Origin: CAWCPR01 sp963797475
GTDB lineage: Bacteria; Chloroflexota; Anaerolineae; Anaerolineales; UBA4823
Assembly (NCBI GenBank): GCA_963797475.1
Contig: CAWCPR010000020.1
Coordinates: 124,001-188,000 of the forward strand
Direction: 5' to 3'
Length of the DNA stretch: 64,000 nucleotides
Under the pieces are notes generated by a model. The model searched no databases. It saw nothing but the letters and a program-made list of their open reading frames with translations, and was not told the origin of the DNA. This document shows positions 52,946-62,619 of the stretch, piece after piece. The number at the start of each line of letters is the position of its first letter. Positions within the stretch are counted from its first letter, which is position 1. A program made the translations under genes and the position numbers.

Positions 52946-53668
52946 ATGGCCCAATTACAGTTGGATTCCGAATTCTTGCGTTACCTGGCTTCCCCACCTT
53001 ATGAAAATTCAGGCGGAGAGCCTGCTGATCGGCTGCCTTCATTGAGCGCCTTAAGCAAAGAGCTTGGGTTAAGCGTCGCCTGCCTGCGGGAGCAGCTTGA
53101 AGTTGCAGAAGCATTGGGGTTCGTGGATGTAAAACCGCGTACGGGTATCCGGCGCTTGCCCTACACATTTCTGCCTGCCGTTCGCCAAAGTCTTGCTTAT
53201 GCTTTGGAGACCGACCAATCCTTCTTTGAGGATTTCTCCGAGCTGAGAAATCACATTGAGGCTTCATTCTGGGACCAGGCCGTGCGCAAACTCACCTCCC
53301 AGCATCACGCCACGCTTCAGACGCTGATGGAACAGGCCTGGAAAAAGCTGCAAGGACATCCGATCCAGATTCCTCATTCAGAACACCGCCAACTGCACTT
53401 GTGTATCTTCAACCGCTTGAATAATCCTTTCGTGCAAGGTATTTTAGAAGCGTACTGGGAGGCTTATGAGGCTGTCGGATTAAATCTATTTGCTGATTAC
53501 GAATATCTACAAGAGGTATGGATGTACCACCAAAAGATGGTGGATTCGATTGTCATCGGCGATTTCCAGGCAGGTTATCAAGCCCTCGTTGAACACAAAG
53601 ACCTGTTATACCACCGCTCATACAGCAACAGCATGGCGGCGGAGGAAAAAGAAACACTGAAGGGGTAA
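52946..53668 (+). CDS. GntR-family (FCD-type) transcriptional regulator
   Basis: A 240-residue protein. The N-terminal winged helix has DRLPSLSALSKELGLSVACLREQLEVAEALGFVDVKPRTGIRRL (residues about 29-72), the GntR pattern. The C-terminal helical FCD-type domain carries a His in HSEHRQLHLCIF and another in VEHKDLLYHR, as metal-binding FCD domains do. It is followed 21 bases later by korA, so it probably regulates the ferredoxin oxidoreductase genes. Confidence 0.85.
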   Translation: MAQLQLDSEFLRYLASPPYENSGGEPADRLPSLSALSKELGLSVACLREQLEVAEALGFVDVKPRTGIRRLPYTFLPAVRQSLAYALETDQSFFEDFSELRNHIEASFWDQAVRKLTSQHHATLQTLMEQAWKKLQGHPIQIPHSEHRQLHLCIFNRLNNPFVQGILEAYWEAYEAVGLNLFADYEYLQEVWMYHQKMVDSIVIGDFQAGYQALVEHKDLLYHRSYSNSMAAEEKETLKG

Positions 53669-53689
53669 TCCCAGAACCAAGGAGTACCA

Positions 53690-55525
53690 ATGTCTGCAAT
53701 TCAACCTGTCGCTGAAATAGAAACACCGGTTCACTCACATCCGGTGATAAATGATTTCTCGATCACTGTCGGGACGGTAAATGGCTCAGGGAGCCAGACA
53801 TCCAATCTAACGATCCTGCGAGCATTATTCAAGATGGGGATCCCGGTTTCCGGTAAGAACCTCTTTCCATCCAATATCCAAGGACTTCCCACCTGGTATA
53901 CCATTCGGATCAGCAAAGATGGCTACCTGGCCCGCCGTGAAGAACACGAAATTATGGTTGCAATGAACCCGGCTACTTTTTCCCAAGATTTGGAAAGTGT
54001 AATGCCAGGCGGCGTATTTTTCTACGCAGATGATATCCGCATGGCCGTTAACCGGGAGGACATCCTATCGTTCCCAATGCCCGTCAAGCGTCTGACGACC
54101 GACTCCGGAGCGCCATCAAGCCTGCGCTCGTACGTCGCCAATATGGTGTATGTAGGTGTGCTGGCTCAAAAAATAGGCATTGATCTGGACAAGATTTACC
54201 AGGCACTGGATTTCCATTTTAAGGGGAAAACCAAGCCGATCGACATGAATTTCAACGTTATCAAAGCAGCCTTCGATTGGTCGCAAGAACAACTTGAAGA
54301 AGAGGCCCCCTTCAAAGTGACGCCGATGGATGCCACTCAAGGTTACATCATGGCGGATGGGAATACTGCCGCTGCCTTGGGCGCAATTTACGGTGGGGCG
54401 CAATTTCTATCCTGGTATCCGATCACCCCGGCTTCCAGCCTGGCGGAACATGTTATCGAATATCTTCCCCTGCTTCGCAAGGACCCTGAAACCGGCAAGA
54501 ACACCTATGCAGTGGTTCAGGCGGAAGACGAATTGGCGGCGATTGGTATGGCAGTTGGCGCAGGGTGGGCGGGTTTACGGTCGATGACCTCCACCTCCGG
54601 ACCGGGATTGAGCCTGATGACCGAATATGCAGGTATGGCATACTTTGCCGAAGTCCCGATCGTGGTTTGGGATGTTCAACGTGTCGGTCCAAGCACTGGT
54701 TTGCCTACGCGCACAGCGCAGGGTGACCTGACTTTCACCTATTTTATGGGGCACGGCGACACACAAAACGTGATCTTGCTTCCCGGATCGGTAACAGAGT
54801 GTTTTGAGTTTGGCTGGAAAGCTTTTGATCTGGCAGAGCGCTTGCAAGCGCCGGTTTTTGTGCTTAGCGATCTCGATTTTGGTATGAACCAATGGATGAC
54901 GCGTCCTTTCGAATATCCCGACAAGCCTATGGATCGCGGCAAAGTATTGTGGGAGGAGGATCTGGAAAACATGAACGGGGATTGGGCCCGTTACAAAGAC
55001 GTGGACGGAGATGGCATTCCCTACCGCACAGTTCCAGGCAACCGCCATCAAAGCGCCTCGTATTTTGCACGGGGAACCGGTCACGACGAGAACGCACGCT
55101 ATAGTGAAGATTTTGAGAACTGGAACGAGCTTCTCGGCCGTCTGAAGCGGAAATTTGAACTCGCTCGGACACTCGTTCCCGAGCCTGTTATCGACGAAAT
55201 GCCGGACGCTAAAATCGGCATCATTGCATTTGGTTCGACGGAACCCGCGATTGAGGAAGCCCGAACCCAATTGCTGGAAAGTGGGATTAAAACGGATTAC
55301 TTGAGGGTGCGCGCTGTGCCATTCACCACTCAGGTCAGTGAATTCATAAAAGATCACCCGCGCATTTATGTCATTGAAATGAACCGAGACGGCCAGTTAC
55401 ACCAGCTTCTGAGCCTGGATTATCCGGAATACACACCCAGGCTGGTCTCTCTCGCCCACACGGATGGCTTGCCTCTAACCGCTCGCAGAGTCAAGGAAGC
55501 TATTCTCGATAAGGAGGTAAAGTAA
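53690..55525 (+). CDS. korA: 2-oxoacid:ferredoxin oxidoreductase, gamma-alpha fusion (KorA-like)
   Basis: A 611-residue chain. The gamma domain (residues about 20-190) starts with ITVGTVNGSGSQTSNLTILRALFKMG. The alpha domain (from about 215) has GNTAAALGAIYGGAQFLSWYPITPASSLAEH, QAEDELAAIGMAVGAGWAG and TSTSGPGLSLMTEYAGMAYFAEVPIVVWDVQRVGPSTGLPT, the usual pyruvate/2-oxoglutarate:ferredoxin alpha pattern. With the next gene it makes an oxygen-tolerant-type two-subunit enzyme for 2-oxoglutarate or branched 2-oxoacids. Exact substrate is inferred only. Confidence 0.92.
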   Translation: MSAIQPVAEIETPVHSHPVINDFSITVGTVNGSGSQTSNLTILRALFKMGIPVSGKNLFPSNIQGLPTWYTIRISKDGYLARREEHEIMVAMNPATFSQDLESVMPGGVFFYADDIRMAVNREDILSFPMPVKRLTTDSGAPSSLRSYVANMVYVGVLAQKIGIDLDKIYQALDFHFKGKTKPIDMNFNVIKAAFDWSQEQLEEEAPFKVTPMDATQGYIMADGNTAAALGAIYGGAQFLSWYPITPASSLAEHVIEYLPLLRKDPETGKNTYAVVQAEDELAAIGMAVGAGWAGLRSMTSTSGPGLSLMTEYAGMAYFAEVPIVVWDVQRVGPSTGLPTRTAQGDLTFTYFMGHGDTQNVILLPGSVTECFEFGWKAFDLAERLQAPVFVLSDLDFGMNQWMTRPFEYPDKPMDRGKVLWEEDLENMNGDWARYKDVDGDGIPYRTVPGNRHQSASYFARGTGHDENARYSEDFENWNELLGRLKRKFELARTLVPEPVIDEMPDAKIGIIAFGSTEPAIEEARTQLLESGIKTDYLRVRAVPFTTQVSEFIKDHPRIYVIEMNRDGQLHQLLSLDYPEYTPRLVSLAHTDGLPLTARRVKEAILDKEVK

Positions 55526-55527
55526 CC

Positions 55528-56568
55528 ATGTCCATGCAAACGTCCTCACGCGTGCAGGTCAATTTATTAGGTTTGAGCAAGACGGACTATCGTGGCAATC
55601 CGACGACTTTGTGCCAGGGTTGTGGACACAACTCCATCGCCAGTCAAATTATCAGCGCCTGCTACGAACTCGATATAATCCCCGAAGACGTCATCAAATT
55701 CTCCGGGATCGGTTGCTCGAGCAAAAGCCCCACCTATTTCCTCAACCGTTCTTTTGGGTTTAACAGTCTGCACGGGCGCATGCCCTCTTTGGCAACCGGG
55801 GCCCTTTTCGCAGACAAAACCTTGAAGGGGATAGGGATAAGTGGAGATGGAGATAGCGCAAGCATCGGGATGGGTCAATTTAAACACATCTTGCGACGTA
55901 ACGTCCATATGGTTTACATCATTGAAAATAATGGTGTATATGGTTTGACAAAAGGTCAATTTTCGGCCACAGCGGAGGTCGGTCTTTCGCTGAAAAGCCA
56001 GGGGACCAACCAATACATGCCTGTGGATATCGCCTGGGAGGCTCTGGTTGGGAACGCCACATTCGTGGCCCGCTCTTTCGCCGGCGACCCCAAACAGGTA
56101 AAAGAGCTGATCAAAGCGGCTATCCACCATGAGGGGATCGCAGTATTGGATATCATCAGCCCTTGCGTCACATTCAATAATAAAGACGATGCGGTCCACT
56201 CCTATGCCTGGGGAAAGGAACACGAAGTCGCGTTACACGAGCTGTCATACGTTCCTCCGGCCGAAGAGATCACAATTGAATACCAGGAAGGCGAAACCAA
56301 AGAGGTCACGATGCACGACGGCTCGGTCATCGTCCTCAAGAAGCTGGATCGGGATTATGACCCCACCAATCGCATGCAAGCGCTGCGTGTTCTCGAAGAG
56401 GCGAACGAATGCAACTGCCTGATTACCGGCCTAATCTATATCAATCCGGATCAACCATCGCTGCTTGATCTATACAACCTGACAGACACGCCGCTCAACC
56501 GGCTGCCAGAAAGCCGTCTCCGCCCGGCGCCTGAATCAATTAATCAAGTTAATGATTTGATGTTTTAA
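55528..56568 (+). CDS. korB: 2-oxoacid:ferredoxin oxidoreductase, beta subunit (KorB-like)
   Basis: A 346-residue thiamine-diphosphate subunit. Cluster-binding Cys residues lie in LCQGCGHNSI and SGIGCSSKSP. The cofactor motif is GDGDSASIGMGQFKHILRRNV with the closing NNGVYGLTKGQ. It lies two bases after korA. A hairpin 30 bases downstream probably ends the operon. Confidence 0.94.
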   Translation: MSMQTSSRVQVNLLGLSKTDYRGNPTTLCQGCGHNSIASQIISACYELDIIPEDVIKFSGIGCSSKSPTYFLNRSFGFNSLHGRMPSLATGALFADKTLKGIGISGDGDSASIGMGQFKHILRRNVHMVYIIENNGVYGLTKGQFSATAEVGLSLKSQGTNQYMPVDIAWEALVGNATFVARSFAGDPKQVKELIKAAIHHEGIAVLDIISPCVTFNNKDDAVHSYAWGKEHEVALHELSYVPPAEEITIEYQEGETKEVTMHDGSVIVLKKLDRDYDPTNRMQALRVLEEANECNCLITGLIYINPDQPSLLDLYNLTDTPLNRLPESRLRPAPESINQVNDLMF

Positions 56569-56598
56569 CTCTTTCTACAGAATTGCAGGATGAACCAC

Positions 56599-56638
56599 TT
56601 TTGGGGCGCCGTACAAAGGATGTACCACCGCCCCGAAA
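56599..56638 (+). terminator. Hairpin after korB, probable transcript end
   Basis: TTTTGGGGCG / CGCCCCGAAA (one G-T pair) forms a 10-bp stem with an inner GTAC/GTAC pairing. It is followed by TTCTATTAAT, not a full T run, so termination or mRNA 3'-end protection are both possible. Confidence 0.5.
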
Positions 56639-56743
56639 TTCTATTAATCGGAAACAGTCGATCCAACCTGCAAGTAAACCTTGCAAAACCGCATGCTTGG
56701 GACAAACAAGATTGAATAACCCTGTGGAGAATAACCGGTTCAA

Positions 56744-56752
56744 TGGTATAAT
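56744..56752 (+). promoter_or_regulatory. Extended -10 promoter of the mreBCD operon
   Basis: TGGTATAAT is an extended -10 element about 75 bases before mreB. Similar extended boxes precede the DUF58 and minC genes in this window. Confidence 0.65.
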
Positions 56753-56826
56753 CCAACGCGAAATTTTCATGGGTGGTTTTTTTAACCGGCCCTTAAAAAT
56801 CTCTACAGAGTGCGAAGGAGCCCAAG

Positions 56827-57894
56827 TTGGCTTTCAATCCCCTAAACTGGCTATTAGGGTTTTTTTCACTAGACATCGGCATTGACTTAGGCACAGCGAA
56901 CACTCTGGTCAATGTTCGTGGAAAAGGCATTACGATCAATGAACCCTCCTGGGTAGCTATCGATAAACGGACTCGACAGCCCCTGGCAATTGGCGCTGAG
57001 GCGAAAGAGATGGTTGGACGAACGCCCGCGAACGTAATCGCAGTTCGTCCCTTGCGTGATGGCGTGATTTCAGAGTTTGAGATTACCCAGGCCATGCTCG
57101 AATATTTCATCGGCAAGGCCCACGAGCAAAGCATCGTTCCGGTGCCTCGCCCGAGAGTGGTGATCGGAATCCCATCCGGCGTTACCGAGGTTGAAAAAAG
57201 AGCAGTGTATGACGCAGCCATGTCTGCCGGCGCTCGTGAAGTCGGTTTGATCGAGGAGCCGGTTGCAGCAGCACTAGGGGCTGGATTGCCCGTCGCAGAA
57301 ATACGCGGCAGCATGATCGTCGATATCGGCGGAGGCACTTCCGAGGTTGCTGTGATGTCGATGGGAGGCATAGTCGTTTCACGGTCACTGCGCGTCGCAG
57401 GAGACGAAATGGACGAGGACATCGTCCAATTTATGCGCAACAAATACAATCTTGCCATCGGTGAACGCATGGGTGAGCAGGCAAAGATCAACATCGGGTC
57501 TGCTTATCATCTTCAAGAAGAAAAGACGATGCTCTTGCGCGGTCGCAACCTCATTACCGGCCTGCCCGAAGGGATCGAAGTCTCGTCCGTCGAAATTCGT
57601 GAGGCGATTTCTGGTTCAGTGCAAACAATTATTGATACAATTAAGGACGCGTTGGACGAAGCTCCGCCAGAAATCATTGCCGATCTCATGGATGTCGGTA
57701 TCTGCCTGGCTGGTGGCGGGGCCTTGCTGCAAAACCTGGACAAACGCCTGGTTGAAGAATTGCATGTTCGCGTCTGGGTCGCCGAAGATCCTATGAGTTG
57801 TGTCGCCCGCGGCGCCGGCATGATTTTAGAAAATTATGAAGCATTAAGACGTTTGCTGGTTGGTCTGGAGCGTGGCAGCACCCGCCATGCTTGA
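56827..57894 (+). CDS. mreB: Rod-shape determining protein MreB
   Basis: A bacterial actin of 355 residues that guides cell-wall synthesis. Motifs: DIGIDLGTANTLV near residues 16-28 (phosphate 1), EPVAAALGAGLPV, DIGGGTSEVAVMSMGG near 163-178 and LAGGGALLQNLD near 297. The TTG start follows AAGGAG at the right distance. The N-terminal hydrophobic stretch (NPLNWLLGFFS) would anchor it to the membrane. First gene of mreBCD-mrdA. Confidence 0.96.
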   Translation: MAFNPLNWLLGFFSLDIGIDLGTANTLVNVRGKGITINEPSWVAIDKRTRQPLAIGAEAKEMVGRTPANVIAVRPLRDGVISEFEITQAMLEYFIGKAHEQSIVPVPRPRVVIGIPSGVTEVEKRAVYDAAMSAGAREVGLIEEPVAAALGAGLPVAEIRGSMIVDIGGGTSEVAVMSMGGIVVSRSLRVAGDEMDEDIVQFMRNKYNLAIGERMGEQAKINIGSAYHLQEEKTMLLRGRNLITGLPEGIEVSSVEIREAISGSVQTIIDTIKDALDEAPPEIIADLMDVGICLAGGGALLQNLDKRLVEELHVRVWVAEDPMSCVARGAGMILENYEALRRLLVGLERGSTRHA

Positions 57895-57997
57895 GGTTGA
57901 TTCTGCTTCTACCAGCCGCCAGTGAATCCGAATAGCGAGGCTCTAAAATCTCTTGTATCTTTTGGAGGTGGATCCTCGCAAAGAACCTTATTATGCA

Positions 57998-58849
57998 ATG
58001 AATACCACTCCTACTCGTACGTCTTTGCAGACGGTAGTTTTGGCCTTGGTCATCGCAGGCTTGATTTTACTCGCCCTGGGTGGCTACCTGACCCCGGTAT
58101 CTCGCTACGTCTTATCACCCTTGGTAACTGCCCAAACCTGGTTAGCAACCCGCTATAGGGCAATCCAAAGCTTCGTCTCAGCACCCCAGGATCTTACTCG
58201 TCTCCGGCAGCAAAATGTTGAATTAGAAGCCCAGGTTTCACGCCTTGAAGCTGAAATCATAGATTTACAACAGCAGTTATCGGAGACGCACATCCTTTCC
58301 GCCCTGGTAGATTTTGCGCGAGTGCACCCGGAAAACCGCACCCTGGCTGCTGCGATCATTGGGCGAGACCCCAGCCCATTCTTGCAATATCTCATTATCA
58401 ACCGCGGCTCCGACGATGGTCTTCGCCGCGGTATGCCGGTCGTCACTCAGCAAGGGCTTGTCGGTCGTATCTCGAAGGTAACTGCCGGCGCTGCGACTGT
58501 TCAGCTAATCACCGATTCAAGCTCAATTGTAAATGTCAGGCTGGAACCATCCAGGGCTGAAGCGGTCTTGAACGGGCAAATCACTGGTGAACTCTCCCTC
58601 GAGATGATCCCTCAGGCGGCAGAAGTCCAGGTCGGCGACCTGGTATTAACCTCCGGGCTGGGTGGGAACTACCCATCCAATATCCTGATTGGCCAGATCA
58701 CAGGCGTCCGGCGTCGAGATTATGATATTTTCCAGAGCGCCTCGATCCAACCTGTTGTAGATTTTTCGCAACTGGAGATCGTTCTGGTCATCACGAATTT
58801 TCGACCGGTGGATATTTCACCGCTTATCCCCGAGTCGAATGCACCTTAA
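57998..58849 (+). CDS. mreC: Rod-shape determining protein MreC
   Basis: A 283-residue bitopic protein: a membrane helix (about residues 9-29), a coiled coil (QQNVELEAQVSRLEAEIIDLQQQL), then the beta-barrel domain with IGRDPSPFLQYLIINRGSDDGLRRGMPVV and GLVGRISKV. The ATG at 57998 starts at the usual place before the helix; a TTG at 57953 and a GTG at 57968 are also in frame near a GGAGG. Confidence 0.93.
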   Translation: MNTTPTRTSLQTVVLALVIAGLILLALGGYLTPVSRYVLSPLVTAQTWLATRYRAIQSFVSAPQDLTRLRQQNVELEAQVSRLEAEIIDLQQQLSETHILSALVDFARVHPENRTLAAAIIGRDPSPFLQYLIINRGSDDGLRRGMPVVTQQGLVGRISKVTAGAATVQLITDSSSIVNVRLEPSRAEAVLNGQITGELSLEMIPQAAEVQVGDLVLTSGLGGNYPSNILIGQITGVRRRDYDIFQSASIQPVVDFSQLEIVLVITNFRPVDISPLIPESNAP

Positions 58850-58923
58850 GCGCTGGAAATGAGGCGAGATAGAAGATTACGGCTCGATTCCAAACCGCGT
58901 ACCTCCAGAGATACCCCGGCTGA

Positions 58924-59424
58924 ATGGCTACCCTGATCGCCCTACCCATTCTCAGCCTGCTGTTGATCTTCCAGACCGCGGTTACCAGCCAGATGCCCCT
59001 GCTGCATGGGACGCCTGACCTGGTTCTCCTGGGAGTGATCGCCTGGGCGTTGCAGAAGCGTGTGCAGACCGCCTGGCGATGGAGTATAATCGCCGGATTA
59101 TTGGTTGGCTTTGTCTCTGCGCTGCCGTTTGGAACGGCTATCCTTGGATACCTGTTAGCCACCGGGTTTACCTTGCTGCTAAGGCAAAGAGTGTGGCAGG
59201 TGCCGATATTCGCGATGTTTATCGCCACTTTTTTAGGGACTGTGATTACCCATGCGATTTCCTTCTCTGCTTTACGCTTGTTTGGAGATCCTCTTCCTTT
59301 ATGGGAAGCATTGAACCTGATCACCCTTCCCAGCTTATTATTGAACCTGCTGTTAGCGATACCGCTTTATGCTTTAATCGGAGACCTGGCAAGCTGGCTA
59401 TACCCTGAAGAGTTAGAAGTCTGA
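58924..59424 (+). CDS. mreD: Rod-shape determining protein MreD
   Basis: A 166-residue integral membrane protein with about five helices, containing HGTPDLVLLGVIAWALQKR and the LPFGTAILGYLLATGFT loop, as in MreD. Position after mreC supports this call, since MreD sequences diverge widely. Confidence 0.88.
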   Translation: MATLIALPILSLLLIFQTAVTSQMPLLHGTPDLVLLGVIAWALQKRVQTAWRWSIIAGLLVGFVSALPFGTAILGYLLATGFTLLLRQRVWQVPIFAMFIATFLGTVITHAISFSALRLFGDPLPLWEALNLITLPSLLLNLLLAIPLYALIGDLASWLYPEELEV

Positions 59425-59496
59425 CTTAGCCTCAGACATTACAGATAGCAAATTGACTGGTAAACACACAGAAACATTATTCTTGAGCTCTAAACC

Positions 59497-61638
59497 ATGA
59501 ATGGATCACCACACCTACAAAACAAGGTTGAATCCTGGAGGGTTTACGCTTTATTCGGTATTCTCGGATTGGTTTTCCTTATTTTCGTCGGTAAACTTTT
59601 CAAGTTACAGGTTTTGGAAAACCAGTCCTGGACCGCTAAAGCCGCAGAAAACAGCACCCGCGAAATCAATATCCCCGCCATGCGGGGAATTATCTATGAC
59701 CGGAATGGGATCGTACTCGCCCGTAACGTTGCATCCTACAATGTTGTCATTACTGCCGCAGACCTGCCCGACGACCCAGGTGCAGTTCAAACCATCTTTC
59801 GCCAGCTTTCCGCATTAATTGATGTGCCGGTCAACCGGGGAGAGTTAAGCCAGGAAGATCCCTATGTTCCGTGTGTCTCCGATCATGGGATTTCCCAGAT
59901 TGTGGAATATGGCCAATCTTCCACGCCCTATTCGCCAGTGAAAATCAAGTGTGATATCAATGAGAATACGGCGATGATCTTGCAAGAAAGAGCAGTAGAT
60001 TGGCCCGGCGTTTCGGTTGAAATTCAACCGATCCGCGAATACCCCACCGGCTCGCTGACCGCTTCGATTGTCGGATTCCTCGGTCCTATACCTGCCAGCC
60101 AGGAGCAGGAATTCCTGGCGCAAGGAATGGATCCAAACCGGGATAAAGTGGGCTATGCAGGCCTGGAACTGCAATATCAAGATGTCCTATCGGGTAAGAA
60201 CGGTTCGCGCACAGTTATGGTGGATGTGGGCGGTAAGGCCTTAGATCCTGTCTCATCCCCAATATCTCCTACCCCGGGCCTTAGCCTTCGATTGACGATC
60301 GATACGCGTTTGCAACAAGCCGCCGAAGCGATTTTCAAGAAAGAAATCGACGAATGGAATACATACTTTAACAAGCTGGTTTATACCAGCGGAGTTATCA
60401 TCGCTTTGAACCCCCAAACCGGCGAAGTTCTGGCAATGGTCTCTTATCCTTCTTACGAGAACAATCGCATGGCGCGCATCATCCCCTCCTATTACTACGA
60501 CCAGTTGATACAGGATCCAACCAATCCGCTGTTAAATCATGCGGTAGGGGATGTTCTGCCGGCCGGTTCGGTTTTCAAATTGGTCACCGGTGTGGGGGCT
60601 CTAAATGAAGGCGTGGTTACTCCGGATCAACAGATCGAGACCCCTGGCGTGTTGATCGTCACCGAGAAATACTACGCCAACGATCAGGGGGTGCCAAGAC
60701 AATTCGTTGACTGGAACCGGGCCGGGTTCGGCCACCTGGATTTTGTGCACTGCCTGTCCAATTCGAGTAATGTCTGTTTCTATAAACTCGGGGGAGGCTA
60801 CAAAGATGAAATTCCGAACGGCGGCCTTGGGATTTGCCGCCTCGGGACGTACGCAGCCGCGATGGGTTATGGAAAGGCGCCCGGGATCGGTTTGCCGGAC
60901 GAACAAGACGGTCTTATCCCCGATCCTACCTGGAAGCGCATCAACCAGGGTGAAAGCTGGTCGTCCGGAGACACCTACATCTCCAGTGTAGGCCAGGGCT
61001 ATGATCTGGCGACGCCCATCCAGGTCCTGCTCTCGGCCTCGGTCGTCGCCGACGATGGAAAGTTCATGCAGCCAACGCTGATCCGTGAAGTGCTGGATGG
61101 TGAGGGAAACGTGGTCCCAGCGTACCTGGATGCGGATGGTAATATCACGACCGACCCAAATAAAGCTGTTCGACAGCTCTCGCCGTTCCAACCCACGATG
61201 AAATGGGATATTACGACAGATCCCGTGATCCAGGAATTCAACGAAACCACGATCCGCGGTTGTGAACCGATCGAGGGACAAAAGAAAACCGTCCAACCCT
61301 GGGTGCTGCAGAAAGTTCAAGAGGGCATGCGGCTGGCTGTCACAGAAGGGACTCTTGCAGACGTGTTCGAAGGCAGCACCATCGTCGCCGCCGGAAAAAC
61401 AGGCACTGCGGAATATTGTGACAAATATGCTGCTGCGAAAAATATCTGCACCTACGGCAATTGGCCTACCCATGCCTGGACGATTGGGTTCGCCCCGTAC
61501 GATAATCCGGAGATCGCCGTCGTCGCGTTTGTGTACAACGGCGGTGAAGGGTCGAGTGTGGCTGGTCCAATGATCCGCCAGGTGCTCGAATCCTATTTCG
61601 AGCTGAAAGCGATCGATAATGCGTTCCAGACACCCTAA
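59497..61638 (+). CDS. mrdA: Penicillin-binding protein 2 (peptidoglycan transpeptidase)
   Basis: A 713-residue class B PBP for side-wall synthesis. One N-terminal membrane helix (about 20-38), a pedestal domain (REINIPAMRGIIYDRNG), then the transpeptidase with Ser358-Val-Phe-Lys361 (PAGSVFK), the SSN triad (LSNSSNVCF) and Lys634-Thr-Gly (AAGKTGTAEYC). The neighbours mreBCD and the partly visible rodA fit the elongasome. Confidence 0.95.
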   Translation: MNGSPHLQNKVESWRVYALFGILGLVFLIFVGKLFKLQVLENQSWTAKAAENSTREINIPAMRGIIYDRNGIVLARNVASYNVVITAADLPDDPGAVQTIFRQLSALIDVPVNRGELSQEDPYVPCVSDHGISQIVEYGQSSTPYSPVKIKCDINENTAMILQERAVDWPGVSVEIQPIREYPTGSLTASIVGFLGPIPASQEQEFLAQGMDPNRDKVGYAGLELQYQDVLSGKNGSRTVMVDVGGKALDPVSSPISPTPGLSLRLTIDTRLQQAAEAIFKKEIDEWNTYFNKLVYTSGVIIALNPQTGEVLAMVSYPSYENNRMARIIPSYYYDQLIQDPTNPLLNHAVGDVLPAGSVFKLVTGVGALNEGVVTPDQQIETPGVLIVTEKYYANDQGVPRQFVDWNRAGFGHLDFVHCLSNSSNVCFYKLGGGYKDEIPNGGLGICRLGTYAAAMGYGKAPGIGLPDEQDGLIPDPTWKRINQGESWSSGDTYISSVGQGYDLATPIQVLLSASVVADDGKFMQPTLIREVLDGEGNVVPAYLDADGNITTDPNKAVRQLSPFQPTMKWDITTDPVIQEFNETTIRGCEPIEGQKKTVQPWVLQKVQEGMRLAVTEGTLADVFEGSTIVAAGKTGTAEYCDKYAAAKNICTYGNWPTHAWTIGFAPYDNPEIAVVAFVYNGGEGSSVAGPMIRQVLESYFELKAIDNAFQTP

Positions 61639-61645
61639 AGGTTCA

Positions 61646-61654
61646 TGCTATAAT
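61646..61654 (+). promoter_or_regulatory. Extended -10 promoter of the minCDE operon
   Basis: TGCTATAAT lies about 150 bases before minC, directly after the mrdA stop. The 166-base gap 61639-61804 holds this promoter and no other gene. Confidence 0.6.
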
Positions 61655-61804
61655 CACGGCGTGAAGCGGCCCAACGAGTTGTCAACAATTTTACCCGGCA
61701 GAAAAACCACCATGGTTCTAAGCTCAGGCGCGGTCGATCCCGGAAAACCAGGCTGCATTCGAAGGTATTTTAGAAACCTTGAGCCGTTCACAAACAGGTA
61801 GTCC

Positions 61805-62530
61805 TTGAGCAATCAACCATCGGACCGGCTGGCAAAAGAAGAAAAGCGCCCTAAAATCCAGATTAAAGGGATTCGCGAAGGGTTGTTGATCTCAGTTGGA
61901 GACGAGGGCACATGGACAGAGGTCCAACAAACTCTCTTAGAACACATCGACAGCCAGCTTGAATTTTTGCGAGGCGCGAAGCTGGCCCTAGAAGTTGGAA
62001 ATCATGTGATCAAAGCGGCTGAGATGGGCCACTTGCGTAGCTTGATCTCCGATCGCGAGCTCACGCTCTGGGCGGTGATGAGCAATTCGCCGATGACCAT
62101 TCAAACCGCCCAGACCCTGGGGCTTGCAACTCGCATCTCCCGCCCGCGTCCGGATTCGCCGCCCTCCCGCGCCGAAACCAGCCCGCGTGAGGGAGAAGAA
62201 GCGATCCTGGTCCAACGCACATTACGGTCAGGCTTTCGTTTGCAGAACGCCGGGCATGTGGTCATCGTTGGGGATATCAACCCAGGAGCTGAGATCATCG
62301 CTGGTGGAAATGTGATTGTTTGGGGACGCTTGCGAGGGATGGTTCACGCAGGGGCGGAAGGCGACGAGAACGCAGTGGTGTGCGCGCTGGATCTTTCCCC
62401 CACGCAACTTCGCATCGCGGGTAAAATTGCCATCACTCCCCAAAGGCGCGGCAAACCCCAGCCGGAATTGGCGCGGCTGGAAAACGGGCAGGTCATCGCT
62501 GAACCATGGAATCCGAAGAAAGGCAAATAA
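61805..62530 (+). CDS. minC: Septum-site determining protein MinC
   Basis: A 241-residue inhibitor of FtsZ assembly. The N-terminal domain (about 15-110) has the ELREGLLI-like IREGLLISVGDEGTW. After a Pro/Arg-rich linker the C-terminal beta-helix reads LRSGFRLQNAGHVVIVGDINPGAEIIAGGNVIVWGRLRGMVHAGAEGD, the classic MinC repeat. The start is TTG. Confidence 0.94.
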   Translation: MSNQPSDRLAKEEKRPKIQIKGIREGLLISVGDEGTWTEVQQTLLEHIDSQLEFLRGAKLALEVGNHVIKAAEMGHLRSLISDRELTLWAVMSNSPMTIQTAQTLGLATRISRPRPDSPPSRAETSPREGEEAILVQRTLRSGFRLQNAGHVVIVGDINPGAEIIAGGNVIVWGRLRGMVHAGAEGDENAVVCALDLSPTQLRIAGKIAITPQRRGKPQPELARLENGQVIAEPWNPKKGK

Positions 62531-62533
62531 CCC

Positions 62534-62595
62534 TTTCACGATTTACGCCTGGCGTTACCGAATTACGAAGGGAACGCTAAACGTAAGGCGTGAAA
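62534..62595 (+). repeat. Long imperfect palindrome between minC and minD
   Basis: TTTCACG..TTACG (62534-62547) pairs with CGTAA..CGTGAAA (62582-62595), and the loop holds a further GCGTT/AACGC pair. The structure ends about 25 bases before the minD start and could affect minD translation or be a palindromic element. Confidence 0.55.
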
Positions 62596-62619
62596 AACAC
62601 CATGGAACGGGGCACATTT

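Noticed and set aside
56793..57494. 233-residue open frame opposite mreB
   Set aside because: Low-complexity Ser/Thr/Pro antisense shadow of mreB.
60601..61473. 290-residue open frame opposite mrdA
   Set aside because: Covers the transpeptidase motifs of PBP2 in antisense; no domain of its own.
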